The notes under the pieces were generated by a model, which was given only the letters and a program-made list of their open reading frames with translations, searched no databases and was not told where the DNA came from. DNA of 64,000 bases, taken from positions 372,001-436,000 of the forward strand of contig CACSKA010000003.1 in assembly GCA_902706205.1 (NCBI GenBank). The letters run 5' to 3'. The position numbers and the translations under genes were made by a program. Source of the stretch: Chryseobacterium sp. 18061 (lineage in GTDB: Bacteria; Pseudomonadota; Gammaproteobacteria; Enterobacterales; Enterobacteriaceae). Every line of letters starts with the position of its first letter. The first letter of the stretch is position 1. Below, one piece after another: positions 50,826 through 59,517 of the stretch.

Positions 50826-51785
50826 TCACCACAAATATTGTAAACCAGCCGTGATGGACCAGTTTCTGTTTTGAATGCCACCTCCACTAGAGGCTGATTG
50901 ATAACCGTCGTTATCCCATTGTTCAATCTTGCCTTTTTTATTCGGGTAATAGGTGTAGTCGGCTTCGGTAAAAATTTTGGCCTGTGATGTCACCCAGTAA
51001 CCGGCATTAATCTGACCGGCCCACAACTCTGCGCTACTGGTATTGGTCGCGCTGGTTGCACCGGTTAAGTAATGGTTGTCGTTATCTTTGGCATCAACCC
51101 AATGGCTGTATTTCATGAGTGCATTAAACTCAAAATCATTGATGGCGTATTTACCGATGAGGCCGATATAGGGGGAGCGATAGGTTTGCTTATAGCCTAT
51201 AAGGGATTGATTTCGTGGGAAGGTGCCACGCTGGCGCGGGAGATTTGGGTCATAGTTATCGTTCGCATCCGTGCCTGCATAATCATAAGTACCGCCTTTC
51301 CCCGTCAGGCTAAACCGACTCTCCTGATAGCCTGCAATCATTCCTGCCTTGTAATTTTCGCTATTCAATATCCAGCCTCTGAGGCTCAGATCATATTCAT
51401 TGGCTTCATTCAATGTGGCAGAGCTGGAGGAACTGTCGGTTTTGGAGGAAGAATTAGGGTCCTGCCAGTCAAAATCATTTAAATGGCCGGAGCCAGAGGC
51501 CAGTGTTGTCCAGCCAGCGGCATTCACACTCAGCCACGGGAGCACATCATAATTGGCCTCCATTTTGAGGATCGCGGAATTCTTGATTTTCCAGTCGAGT
51601 CGGCTGAGTAACTTATCATTGTCATAAACATATTCTCTCGATTCCCCGGCCATATAACCCAGCGATGTCGTTAACGATAGTCCATCGTGAATGTACTGTT
51701 TTTCCTGACCTGAAAGGTAATCAACAGCCCAGGCTGGAGTCGTACAGATTATTGCCACGCCACACACCACTGCTTTTGTTTTCAT
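50826..51785 (-). CDS. Omptin-family outer-membrane protease
   Basis: A 319-residue ten-stranded barrel protease related to OmpT, Pla and PgtE. After signal peptide MKTKAVVCGVAIICTTPAWA the four catalytic residues are all present: the Asp pair in NDFDWQD and the Asp/His pair in KDNDNHY. AAGWTTLASGSGHLNDFDW and AGYQESRFSLT are omptin signatures. Omptins cleave between basic residues and degrade host antimicrobial peptides. GAGG precedes the start; the gene lies 35 bp after mipA-like and 17 bp before an MFS gene. Confidence 0.93.
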   Translation of the reverse strand: MKTKAVVCGVAIICTTPAWAVDYLSGQEKQYIHDGLSLTTSLGYMAGESREYVYDNDKLLSRLDWKIKNSAILKMEANYDVLPWLSVNAAGWTTLASGSGHLNDFDWQDPNSSSKTDSSSSSATLNEANEYDLSLRGWILNSENYKAGMIAGYQESRFSLTGKGGTYDYAGTDANDNYDPNLPRQRGTFPRNQSLIGYKQTYRSPYIGLIGKYAINDFEFNALMKYSHWVDAKDNDNHYLTGATSATNTSSAELWAGQINAGYWVTSQAKIFTEADYTYYPNKKGKIEQWDNDGYQSASSGGGIQNRNWSITAGLQYLW

Positions 51786-51820
51786 TGCTGTGTACCTCAC
51801 CTCGTTTGGACCGATTTAAA

Positions 51821-52561
51821 TCAAAAGGTATAACTTACGCCCAGCGTAAGTTCGGTAACGCCGTGTTTATTGATCATTGGGCTGTCGCTGATTGTCGATG
51901 GATAAAACCGTCCGGTGATTTCTCCCCAAGTATTCCACTGTTTTGACCAGGCATAATTCATTGCCAGCTGCAAATAAGGTACGAAACTATCGTGTGGACG
52001 CCAGGGGGAAAGGCCGCTGCGCGCGGATTCTTGTTCTGAAATACCATAATAATAGCGGGTGTTTTGTGCATTAGACCAGTCAACGCCCATTTCGGGAACC
52101 AGAATGAAATTCCCCCACTGTTGCAACAGGATATAAGCCGCATTCACGGTGACGCCTTTACTGTTATTTAGCGTGTCGCCGCCAAGCGTGGTGCTGAATG
52201 CGCCGATGGGGGAGATATATTGATAAGTAAAACCGGCCATCATGGTGCTGTAGCGGCTGTCGAGACTGCGCATCGCCGCACTACGCCCATCGGATGCGCT
52301 GTACTGATTGGTGTAGTAATACACTTTGGCGCGGAAAATCTGCGTATCCGTATTAATAAAATTATAGCCCGCCTCGGTGCCATCAATATACCAGGTCTGG
52401 CCGTTGTAACCGATATACGGCAGGGCCCAATAATCGGCATGACGGGTTTTATATGCCGTGCCGTATGAGCCCCCCTGGACGCCAAGAGAAAAATCCGCGC
52501 TGTGTGCCGTATCTATTGCAGACAGCAGAATAAACGGCACCAGTGTCAGATATTTGCGCAT
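51821..52561 (-). CDS. MipA/OmpV-family outer-membrane protein
   Basis: A 246-residue outer-membrane protein with signal peptide MRKYLTLVPFILLSAIDTAHS and the MipA/OmpV pattern (LPYIGYNGQTWYIDG, AGFTYQYISPIG, final VSYTF with terminal Phe). E. coli MipA scaffolds MltA and PBP1B, but many family members are uncharacterised barrels. The start at 52561 has AGGAAA upstream and gives a clean signal peptide; longer in-frame starts do not. Confidence 0.87.
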   Translation of the reverse strand: MRKYLTLVPFILLSAIDTAHSADFSLGVQGGSYGTAYKTRHADYWALPYIGYNGQTWYIDGTEAGYNFINTDTQIFRAKVYYYTNQYSASDGRSAAMRSLDSRYSTMMAGFTYQYISPIGAFSTTLGGDTLNNSKGVTVNAAYILLQQWGNFILVPEMGVDWSNAQNTRYYYGISEQESARSGLSPWRPHDSFVPYLQLAMNYAWSKQWNTWGEITGRFYPSTISDSPMINKHGVTELTLGVSYTF

Positions 52562-52611
52562 GATATTTCCTTTCCGGTCGAACGCTGCTTTATGCTGCAT
52601 GAGGCTATTCA

Positions 52612-53895
52612 TCATTGAGTCCTGTCCAACTGTTGCTTCCAGCGCTGGAACCAGGAATGCCTGACGGGATGAACTAAGGCATGCAGCGCCCGGGCATAAT
52701 CCAGCATCAGGCCCGGCGTCCAGGCCATGGTGGTGGCACGTTTGCGCAGCTGAGCGGCAATCCATAATTCGGGCATGAAAAAGAGTCTGATGAAATGCAG
52801 CCACCCCAGCCGGTGGGAAAGCACGCCGTCCAGCGCCGACTCGAGCCCGTAGGCTACGCTGCTGGAACAGTTCCGCCATGTCAGGTTGTACGTGTTGACC
52901 TCCCGATAGCGGGTCCAGAATCGCTGTAGAGCCTGGGCGTTGTAATGCTGAAAAACAATTTTCCGGTCGGAATCGCACCAGGCCGCCGCCTCGCTTTGGT
53001 AGCTCTTCTGAAATTCACCCTGTACGTTGTTTTCCTGAATCGCTTTTAAGGTCTGAAAAAATTCTGATGGCGAACGGTCAATTTCGACGGCGGGATACAG
53101 GCTGATGTAGATATCAGGCGACACTTCGAGCGCAGCGTGCCCGGTTGAAATCACGCCGTCGACGTCCACCGCGGCGATATAGCGATTAATGACCGGCCTT
53201 GGAATTGGCGAATTTTCAGAGGAACCTTCAGGGGTCCAGATGTGAACAATCAGCGGCCCCGTGGCAGCATGAAGTGGAGCCATGGGTTCCGCAGCCGGCG
53301 GAGGCGCTTCAGGCTCCATAATCGTAAATATCGTCGAACCTTCACGTAAGCGGAAAGCACGGACAGCCAGCCGAACACACTGCACGCCGCCGAGGATCAT
53401 GATCACGCCGAGAAGTTGCGAAATGGTGCCGTGGTGGTGAGTGGGATAGGGCAAAAAGAGAAACAGCGCAAAAGCCAGCTGTGCCAGGCCGCCCATAAAC
53501 ACACGACGCCAGCGGTGATAGCGCACCACCCAGGCAGAGGCCATCACAAAAAGCCCGGTAATGAAAAACGCAAAACCAAACAAAATGGCCAATAACAGGT
53601 TGCTGCTTTCACGCCCGGAGAGAATGAGTACCGCAATAAAGAAAAATAAGCCGCCTTTGAAATAAAAGACGGATTTCTGTGCGCCTTTGGCGCTGCCAGC
53701 GAAGAACAGGGTGACAAGGCTTTCAATCAACAGCAGGAGGCCAAAGACATGAAAAGGGAAATAGCGCATGCCTTCCACGCCATCGAGGAAAATCGACATT
53801 CCAAGCCCGGCCCACAGCATACCAACCACTCCGAGTATCGGGGCCGACTTGCGTACAAAAGCTACGCCCATCAATAAAAGTGCAACCTGTAACAT
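52612..53895 (-). CDS. HdeD-like membrane protein fused to a papain-like domain
   Basis: A 427-residue protein. Residues 1 to about 185 form seven or so membrane helices of the HdeD (DUF308) type. A Pro/Ala linker (MEPEAPPPAAEPMAP) follows. The C-terminal part contains GHAALEVSPDIYISLYP and, 90 residues later, TWRNCSSSVAYGLES: a His followed by an Asn-Cys, the order expected of circularly permuted NlpC/P60 or papain-like enzymes. AAGGAGG precedes the start, 3 bp after the MASE1 gene. The hydrolase call is inference from motifs. Confidence 0.75.
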   Translation of the reverse strand: MLQVALLLMGVAFVRKSAPILGVVGMLWAGLGMSIFLDGVEGMRYFPFHVFGLLLLIESLVTLFFAGSAKGAQKSVFYFKGGLFFFIAVLILSGRESSNLLLAILFGFAFFITGLFVMASAWVVRYHRWRRVFMGGLAQLAFALFLFLPYPTHHHGTISQLLGVIMILGGVQCVRLAVRAFRLREGSTIFTIMEPEAPPPAAEPMAPLHAATGPLIVHIWTPEGSSENSPIPRPVINRYIAAVDVDGVISTGHAALEVSPDIYISLYPAVEIDRSPSEFFQTLKAIQENNVQGEFQKSYQSEAAAWCDSDRKIVFQHYNAQALQRFWTRYREVNTYNLTWRNCSSSVAYGLESALDGVLSHRLGWLHFIRLFFMPELWIAAQLRKRATTMAWTPGLMLDYARALHALVHPVRHSWFQRWKQQLDRTQ

Positions 53896-53898
53896 GGA

Positions 53899-55146
53899 TT
53901 ACGCCTCCTTGATGATCCGAGTGGATTCGGTGCCCTGAAATTCACCGGCCCAATAGCCAATGAGCGCCACGCCATTCGGCTGTTGCAGCGCAATCAGTTT
54001 TGTTTCCTGTAGATGTAATTTATTTGACGGAGAAAGGGTCAGTAAAAAACGGAAAGATCCCTTAATCGCCCGACCGCTTTGCGCTAATGCCCATCGATCA
54101 CGCATTTTTTGTTGATCCTCGGGAGACATGTAAGCGAACAGTTCATCAATATGGCGAATACGGGAGAGTTGTTGGTTCAACGCAGAAGGCGAATTATTGT
54201 CCCAGGTCAGGCGTCCGCTGGTGAAATCCAGATAATACGATGACGCGGGAGTCGCAACCTGATGATGCTTGAGCATATAGACAAAATTTAGCAGCAGCGC
54301 CGTGCCTGACAGATAACACTGGGCCAGCAAAAGGGGCTCGCCAGGGCGTAATCCCGGGACAAAAAGCGGGCCGTTACGCTGCCAGGAGTAATAAATAACG
54401 ATGATGCAAAAGCTGAGAAATGAAATTGCGCCGAGCTGATTACCGATAATCACGGGTATCAGGATCATGAGTACAACCGGAATACAGGCCAGGCCAAACA
54501 GGAATACCTCACCGTGGGAATCATCAACAGGCATATGGAACACATATATTGCACTTATGCATAACAGCACCCACAACACGCCGCCTGTGAACCACTGACG
54601 AGGAACCGTGGTTTCCTGTCGCCAAAACAAACCCATCACGATGGTCGTTAACAATATGGTGCCGACTACGTTGGCGGACCACCAAATCCACAACGTCGAC
54701 ACGAAATCAACGTCGTGACGCAGGACGACCCAACCTCCGCCCAGCGCTGCGGCAACGGCGCTGGTGAACACGGTCGCCAACAGCCACACGACGAGGCTGT
54801 AGAGCATGTCGTGGGGGCGGGTGAAATGGCGTACGCACCAGGCAATCGCAAAATCGTTGGTTAACGAAATGACCGAATGTACCAGGGAGGTTTCAAGCGA
54901 ATGACGCTGGGTCACATCAAGAAGCGTGCGCACCAGAAACAGCCCGAGGAATAGCCAAAGCCAGTTGCGGCGTGACGTCAGCAGGAAAGCGCTGACCGCC
55001 AGGCCCGCAGGGAACCAGACAAACGAGACCCGGCTAACCGGGTCATCGAGAAACAGCGATATATATCCGAGAGAGTAATAGAGCACGCACCATAGCAATA
55101 ACTGCATAATGTATTTGGGTGAAAGCACGATGACCTCGCAATGCAT
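53899..55146 (-). CDS. MASE1 membrane sensor with PAS-like domain, no GGDEF
   Basis: A 415-residue protein. Eight or so helices of the MASE1 type (VSFVWFPAGLAVSAFLLTSR, DFAIAWCVRHF) fill residues 10-300. A PAS-like domain follows (YYLDFTSGRLTWDN, YMSPEDQQKMRDRWALA). The chain ends without the GGDEF or kinase domain that MASE1 proteins usually carry. The ATG at 55146 is given; GTG at 55128 has a better ribosome-binding site (GAGG) and would shorten it by six residues. A promoter lies upstream and the next gene starts 3 bp after the stop. Confidence 0.8.
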   Translation of the reverse strand: MHCEVIVLSPKYIMQLLLWCVLYYSLGYISLFLDDPVSRVSFVWFPAGLAVSAFLLTSRRNWLWLFLGLFLVRTLLDVTQRHSLETSLVHSVISLTNDFAIAWCVRHFTRPHDMLYSLVVWLLATVFTSAVAAALGGGWVVLRHDVDFVSTLWIWWSANVVGTILLTTIVMGLFWRQETTVPRQWFTGGVLWVLLCISAIYVFHMPVDDSHGEVFLFGLACIPVVLMILIPVIIGNQLGAISFLSFCIIVIYYSWQRNGPLFVPGLRPGEPLLLAQCYLSGTALLLNFVYMLKHHQVATPASSYYLDFTSGRLTWDNNSPSALNQQLSRIRHIDELFAYMSPEDQQKMRDRWALAQSGRAIKGSFRFLLTLSPSNKLHLQETKLIALQQPNGVALIGYWAGEFQGTESTRIIKEA

Positions 55147-55173
55147 ATTAGTGGCACTGGCGTGATACATAAA

Positions 55174-55203
55174 AGCATACAACAAGTTTTTTGCTGTTGT
55201 CAG
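55174..55203 (-). promoter_or_regulatory. Promoter of the MASE1-led gene run
   Basis: CTGACA (-35) and TATGCT (-10) are separated by 18 bp on the minus strand, placing the start near 55167, just before the MASE1 start codons. Confidence 0.5.
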
Positions 55204-55282
55204 TGTCGCTTACTAATTTTTGTCCGGCGTATTTATGCCTATGAATTGAATAGCATTAACTTCGGGGGCGTGGAAGGGGATA

Positions 55283-55585
55283 TCAGTCTTTCATATGGCG
55301 ATAAAAAATATCAGAAGATTTAGCATCAATTATTTTATGGTCGCTGTTTCTGAGTAAGACATAAGTTCCATCCATATAACTCCAGAATGTCCCTGAGTTT
55401 GGTGCGGGCAAATGTCTTATACGCCATGAAGTTATGTTGTAGTCTTTAGTGAAATTGATGTCCGGCGCTTTGTCACCAATGCTGTATTCATGGTAATTCG
55501 ATCTGAATGTATGCACATCGAAGTTATGGTCATTGGCTAAAGCAATGCATGGTAATGCAATCACAAAATACATCAAATGCTTCAA
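55283..55585 (-). CDS. RcnB-family periplasmic protein
   Basis: About 100 residues with signal peptide MKHLMYFVIALPCIALA and a mature domain (IGDKAPDINFTKDYNITSWRIRHLPAPNSG written in parts: YSIGDKAP, SWRIRHLPAP, YMDGTYVLLRNS) of the RcnB/DUF1236 type, linked to nickel/cobalt homeostasis in E. coli. The start is taken as TTG at 55585, six bases after GAGG; ATG at 55600 would overlap that site. It stands alone, with 136 bp to the next gene. Confidence 0.72.
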   Translation of the reverse strand: MKHLMYFVIALPCIALANDHNFDVHTFRSNYHEYSIGDKAPDINFTKDYNITSWRIRHLPAPNSGTFWSYMDGTYVLLRNSDHKIIDAKSSDIFYRHMKD

Positions 55586-55842
55586 AATAAACCTCGGCAT
55601 AAACAATGGGAAAGATAAAGGATGAATATTAAATACACCCCGAAATAATGGGGGTATATTGCCTTTGTTAGCGTAAACACTTCATCAACCGTCATCGGTT
55701 TTATTTCGGAAATACGTGTAGCGCATTGAAAAATAGACAAATAGTATCTGGCCGCAACAGCTTTCAGCCAGTAGGGGGGGAAATTCCCCAGGCCTTATGC
55801 GATGCTTACATGCAGAATTGAGCGCTAAACAAGAGAATATTC

Positions 55843-56691
55843 ATGACGGGTAAAATCACGCTAGCCATGTTCGCATTCGCCGCGAACTCGATCCTGTGCC
55901 GGATTGCGCTCAAAGATGTGCATATTGATCCCCTGTCTTTTAGCAGCCTGCGCCTGCTGAGTGGTGCAATCGTACTGTTTGTCCTGCTGCAGAAGCCATT
56001 CCTGAATCGCCGGATTGAGTGGAAAGTGAAAAACGCACTTTTCCTCGCGGTTTACGCCATTGCCTTTTCGATCGCCTATGTTCATCTCGGCACCGCCGAA
56101 GGGGCGCTGCTGCTGTTTGGTACGGTGCAGCTGGTGATGACGGGCTGGGGGATTTATCGGGGTGAGAAATTAACCTGGCTGAAAAGTGCCGGGATCGCGC
56201 TGGCGGCTGTTGGGATTTGCTGGCTGCTGCTGCCGGGGGCAAATAGTCCACCGTACGTTCCGGCGGCAACCATGATGCTGGCCGGGGTGGGGTGGGCGGC
56301 CTACAGCATCGCAGGGAAAAGCGTTCACAACGCCACGGCGGCGACGGCGGGCAGCTTTATATTGGCCGTTCCCGTGGCGCTGTTACTGTCGCTGACCTTC
56401 AATCCGGCGGGGCACACGGACACGCACGGCGTGCTGCTGGCGCTGATATCAGGAGGGATTACGTCTGGCGCGGCCTATGCGCTGTGGTACGCCATCGTGC
56501 CGACATTGACCTCTTCGACGGCCAGCACCGTTCAGCTGAGTGTGCCGTGCATTGCGGCGCTTGGCGGCGTGGCGTTTCTCGGCGAGCACCTGACGCTTCA
56601 GTTGGTGGTGTCAACCGTGACGGTGATTGCGGGGATTACGATGACGATTTATGCCGATAAACAGGCGCGGCAAAAAGTGGCCTCGCCGTAA
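55843..56691 (+). CDS. EamA-family DMT transporter
   Basis: A 282-residue protein of the drug/metabolite transporter superfamily with ten hydrophobic segments and two EamA repeats (FAANSILCRIALK at the start of repeat one; AGVGWAAYSIAGK at the start of repeat two). AAGAG precedes the ATG. The product is probably a small-molecule exporter; substrate unknown. It converges on bluR with a 15-bp gap. Confidence 0.87.
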   Translation: MTGKITLAMFAFAANSILCRIALKDVHIDPLSFSSLRLLSGAIVLFVLLQKPFLNRRIEWKVKNALFLAVYAIAFSIAYVHLGTAEGALLLFGTVQLVMTGWGIYRGEKLTWLKSAGIALAAVGICWLLLPGANSPPYVPAATMMLAGVGWAAYSIAGKSVHNATAATAGSFILAVPVALLLSLTFNPAGHTDTHGVLLALISGGITSGAAYALWYAIVPTLTSSTASTVQLSVPCIAALGGVAFLGEHLTLQLVVSTVTVIAGITMTIYADKQARQKVASP

Positions 56692-56706
56692 AACATACGG
56701 ACCCAT

Positions 56707-57438
56707 TCAGGGCTGGTGGAAGGTGAGGGTATAACCCTGCTCATGCCAGTGCTGGATGAGTTCCTGCTGACGGCGCGTTGGGGAAATGCCTGTCCAGACG
56801 AAAAGCTGCTGGCCGGGGAACAGCTCCGGGCGCGGGACATCCAGCGGTTCAGCCAGCACGGCAATGTGTAAACCTTGCTGAGAAAGACGCCAGGCTTCCA
56901 GCCACAGGCGTGTTCTGTCGTCGGTGTCCCAGCCAATCAGCAGGGCTTCGTTGCCGGCTTTTTTACGTGCTTCAGACAGGGCAGACGCGACGAATTCAAT
57001 CAGTACCCCGTCGAGCAGGCTGCACATGATACGCGCGGTATTATGATCGAGACTCAGGCGCTGACGGACAGGCACGAAAACATGGTCAATCAGGTCACTG
57101 GCGGAATGCTCGCGGCTCAGCGCGACGATTTTAACGCGCAGCCTGGCGGGGTGGGCGAAACGCAGCACCGCCATCATCTCTTCCTGACGGCTGGTCCAGT
57201 CGCTATCGGTGGTAAATTTGCGTTCTTCGAGCAGCGCTTTGACTTTGCCAACGGGCACGCCGCTCTTGATCCAACGCTTAATCTCTTCGATTCGCTGGAT
57301 ATCTTCTTCGTCAAACTGACGGTGCCCACCTTCGCTGCGTTGAGGTTTCAATAAACCGTAGCGGCGCTGCCAGGCACGTAGGGTCACGGGATTGATACCG
57401 CATCGCTCGGCAACATCACCGATGCTATAAAACGCCAT
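56707..57438 (-). CDS. bluR: BluR, MerR-like repressor of the blue-light module
   Basis: MerR-family repressor of 243 residues, the E. coli BluR length. The N-terminal winged helix ([29 protein letters not shown]) is almost identical to E. coli; the rest is a B12-binding-like domain lacking a cobalamin histidine motif. In E. coli BluR represses ycgZ-ymgABC and is displaced by light-activated BluF. The ATG at 57438 follows GGGGGA; a start at 57456 adds six residues. TGTACA pairs lie upstream. Confidence 0.93.
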   Translation of the reverse strand: MAFYSIGDVAERCGINPVTLRAWQRRYGLLKPQRSEGGHRQFDEEDIQRIEEIKRWIKSGVPVGKVKALLEERKFTTDSDWTSRQEEMMAVLRFAHPARLRVKIVALSREHSASDLIDHVFVPVRQRLSLDHNTARIMCSLLDGVLIEFVASALSEARKKAGNEALLIGWDTDDRTRLWLEAWRLSQQGLHIAVLAEPLDVPRPELFPGQQLFVWTGISPTRRQQELIQHWHEQGYTLTFHQP

Positions 57439-57496
57439 AGTATCCCCCATGTTCAATCAGAGACGTTCTTTCTTAACGTAACCAATCAAAGGCGTT

Positions 57497-57521
57497 TGTA
57501 CAATTTATAATTTATTGTACA
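57497..57521. promoter_or_regulatory. TGTACA pair upstream of bluR (MlrA/BluR-type operator)
   Basis: Two TGTACA copies 13 bp apart (57497-57502, 57516-57521), the left followed by ATTT. MlrA, a close relative of BluR, binds AAAATTGTACA-N12-TGTACAATTTT in E. coli, so this is probably an autoregulatory BluR site. Confidence 0.6.
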
Positions 57522-57650
57522 GCAGACTCGAACCGGTGTGGTAAGAATATGCGAACGTTTGTTAAACAAACGTAACATAATCGGTGGAATAGATCTCATG
57601 GGAAGGGCTTGCCGCACGAGGGCGGCAGGCGAAAGGTCAGGCATGGCGGG

Positions 57651-58871
57651 TCAGAATGGGGTTTTCTTCTCTGGCCAGGCAACCTGTGGGATGCCACAGA
57701 ACAGAGGTTCAGCGAACAAATGGCCCTGGAACTGGGTTATGCCCGCAGACTCAAGCCACATCCACTCTTCTGCTTTCTCCACGCCTACGGCGGAGACCAG
57801 AATTTCGAGCGATGTACAACATTTAATGATGGCCTGAATGATGGCCTGGCGCGGGCCACTTTTATGCACATCGCGGATCAGGTCGCGATTGATTTTAATT
57901 CGGTCTGGTTGAAACTGCGCCAAAAGCAACAATCCGGCGGACCCGGCACCGAAATGATCGATAGCGACGATGATCCCCGCGGCTTTCAGTTTTCTGACCG
58001 CTTGGGTAAACGCATCAAACTGGGAAATTACTTCGTTTTCAGTGAACTCCACAATCACCTGTTCCGGTACCAGGCCGTTGTCCTCAATCGCGTGCAGCAG
58101 AATAGCGACCGCATCAGGGATTTTCACCAGCGTCATAGGCAGCAGGTTCACCGAGAGCGTCTGGTCGTTCAGGGTCAATGCCCCGGCCAGCGCGAACGCG
58201 ACTTTCTTGCTCTGAAGGTCGGCCTGATAAATGTCATCGACGCTAAAGTTGTCAAAATACGCCTGCGGAGAACCGCCTGACGGAGTACGCAGAAGAGCTT
58301 CCAGCGAGACAATTTCCTGCGTAAGCGGGTCAATAATCGGCTGAAACGCAAAACCACAATCAGCGTCCGGGCCAATAACCTGTGGGTCAACTAATCGTTC
58401 ATCACCAGACGGGATAAATTCCCAGGTGTCAGCGGGCGGGATCTCAAAGTAATTCTCTTTTTCCGTCGCTTCGACAAAAGTGCGGAAAAACTGCAGCGCG
58501 CGGTCATTGTAAATGAGCTGATATTTTGAGGTGCCTTTATCGAGGATGTTTTGCAACACCGCGTCGCGGTCATGCTCCCGCAAATCAAACAGCTCCATCC
58601 CGACCTTGCCAAAGCGGCGCGACGGGGCATAGTCACACAGCAGCTCAACGACATTATAGTGTCGAGGATCATCGCAGATAGCGTTGTAGATGGCTTTTAC
58701 GTTGTGGTCCGGGCCTTCAAGCAGCTGGAAGAAATGGGTGCCGTTAAACAGCAAAATACCGGTGACATCCGCCTGGCGGTTTTTTGTATTGGCTCCGGCG
58801 ACCATCGCTTCGAGGAATTTGATCGGCACGTCGTCGCACAGATGGCTGCGATAGATGATTGTCGTAAGCAT
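57651..58871 (-). CDS. bluF: BluF, BLUF-EAL blue-light sensor
   Basis: A 406-residue photoreceptor. The BLUF domain (1-95) has the flavin-switch residues Tyr7, Asn31 and Gln49. An EAL domain follows from about residue 160. EALLR is intact here, but the double Asp is DH (AIDHFGAG) and the EGVE motif is VGVE, so cyclic-di-GMP hydrolysis is unlikely. In E. coli BluF acts by binding BluR in light. It is separated from bluR by 212 bp and divergent from ycgZ. Confidence 0.94.
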   Translation of the reverse strand: MLTTIIYRSHLCDDVPIKFLEAMVAGANTKNRQADVTGILLFNGTHFFQLLEGPDHNVKAIYNAICDDPRHYNVVELLCDYAPSRRFGKVGMELFDLREHDRDAVLQNILDKGTSKYQLIYNDRALQFFRTFVEATEKENYFEIPPADTWEFIPSGDERLVDPQVIGPDADCGFAFQPIIDPLTQEIVSLEALLRTPSGGSPQAYFDNFSVDDIYQADLQSKKVAFALAGALTLNDQTLSVNLLPMTLVKIPDAVAILLHAIEDNGLVPEQVIVEFTENEVISQFDAFTQAVRKLKAAGIIVAIDHFGAGSAGLLLLAQFQPDRIKINRDLIRDVHKSGPRQAIIQAIIKCCTSLEILVSAVGVEKAEEWMWLESAGITQFQGHLFAEPLFCGIPQVAWPEKKTPF

Positions 58872-59012
58872 AATTTTTCAGACAGTAGGGGGATTGCTAT
58901 TAACCCTAACAGAAGTAAGCCGTTTCGTCTCGTCTTGTAACACTTTAAATTAACAAGCGATTCACGGAAAATCAGGTCGTCACACGGCTCTGTTTCATAT
59001 CTCTTTCTTCGT

Positions 59013-59039
59013 TGTACAACTTCAAGTTTTTCCTGTACA
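59013..59039. promoter_or_regulatory. Distal TGTACA pair upstream of ycgZ
   Basis: TGTACA at 59013-59018 and 59034-59039, 15 bp apart; probable BluR or MlrA-type site. Confidence 0.5.
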
Positions 59040-59128
59040 TGAAGTCATCAGGTAATACTCAATATAAAATTCATAACATAATGAATTAAAACGATTAGCA
59101 CTTTTTGTTAAAGTATCGACAAGGCGAA

Positions 59129-59148
59129 TGTACAGTTTTTTGTGTACA
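59129..59148. promoter_or_regulatory. Proximal TGTACA pair upstream of ycgZ
   Basis: TGTACA at 59129-59134 and 59143-59148, 8 bp apart, followed by ATTTTT, 62 bp before the ycgZ start; the likely BluR operator of the ycgZ operon. Confidence 0.6.
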
Positions 59149-59209
59149 ATTTTTCTAACGTTGAATAACACGACATTAACCCTTTTACTGATTCGTACAG
59201 GAGTGACAT

Positions 59210-59449
59210 ATGCAGCAGAATGGTTACATACCGGATACAGCGAGCGCCATTGCCCAGTACTTCAACAAGGCAATTCTGCCGACCCAGCAGGAAACCTTAG
59301 GGCAAATCGTAGTGGAAATTCTGAACGATGGACGGAACCTGAATCGTAAATCTCTCTGCACAAAGCTGCTGGGCCGTCTTCAGCAAGCATCCTGTGCTGA
59401 AGAGGAGGATCATTACAATGCGCTAATCGGTCTGCTGTTCGACAGATAA
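59210..59449 (+). CDS. ycgZ: YcgZ, small connector protein
   Basis: A 79-residue protein matching E. coli YcgZ (78): AITRYF-like start (AIAQYFNKAILPTQQETLG), DGRNLNRKSLCTKLLGRL and HYNALIGLLF at the end. First gene of the BluR-controlled operon, which in E. coli acts on the Rcs phosphorelay and lowers curli while raising colanic acid. Confidence 0.92.
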   Translation: MQQNGYIPDTASAIAQYFNKAILPTQQETLGQIVVEILNDGRNLNRKSLCTKLLGRLQQASCAEEEDHYNALIGLLFDR

Positions 59450-59517
59450 GCCGATCGCGCGCAATGATCATGTCGCGTTCCAGGTTCTGGGTAAGTCGGC
59501 GAACAGAGATTGCAGTT

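Larger units (their letters stand above)
58872..59209. other. Divergent promoter region, bluF and ycgZ
   Basis: An A/T-rich 338-bp spacer. It contains four TGTACA copies in two pairs that are listed separately and must hold the promoters of bluF and ycgZ; in E. coli the ycgZ promoter is sigma-S dependent and cold-inducible. Confidence 0.6.

Noticed and set aside
55771..55795. G-run followed by a C-run (GGGGGG ... CCCC) upstream of the DMT gene
   Set aside because: The stem is only four base pairs and there is no T run; no function can be supported.
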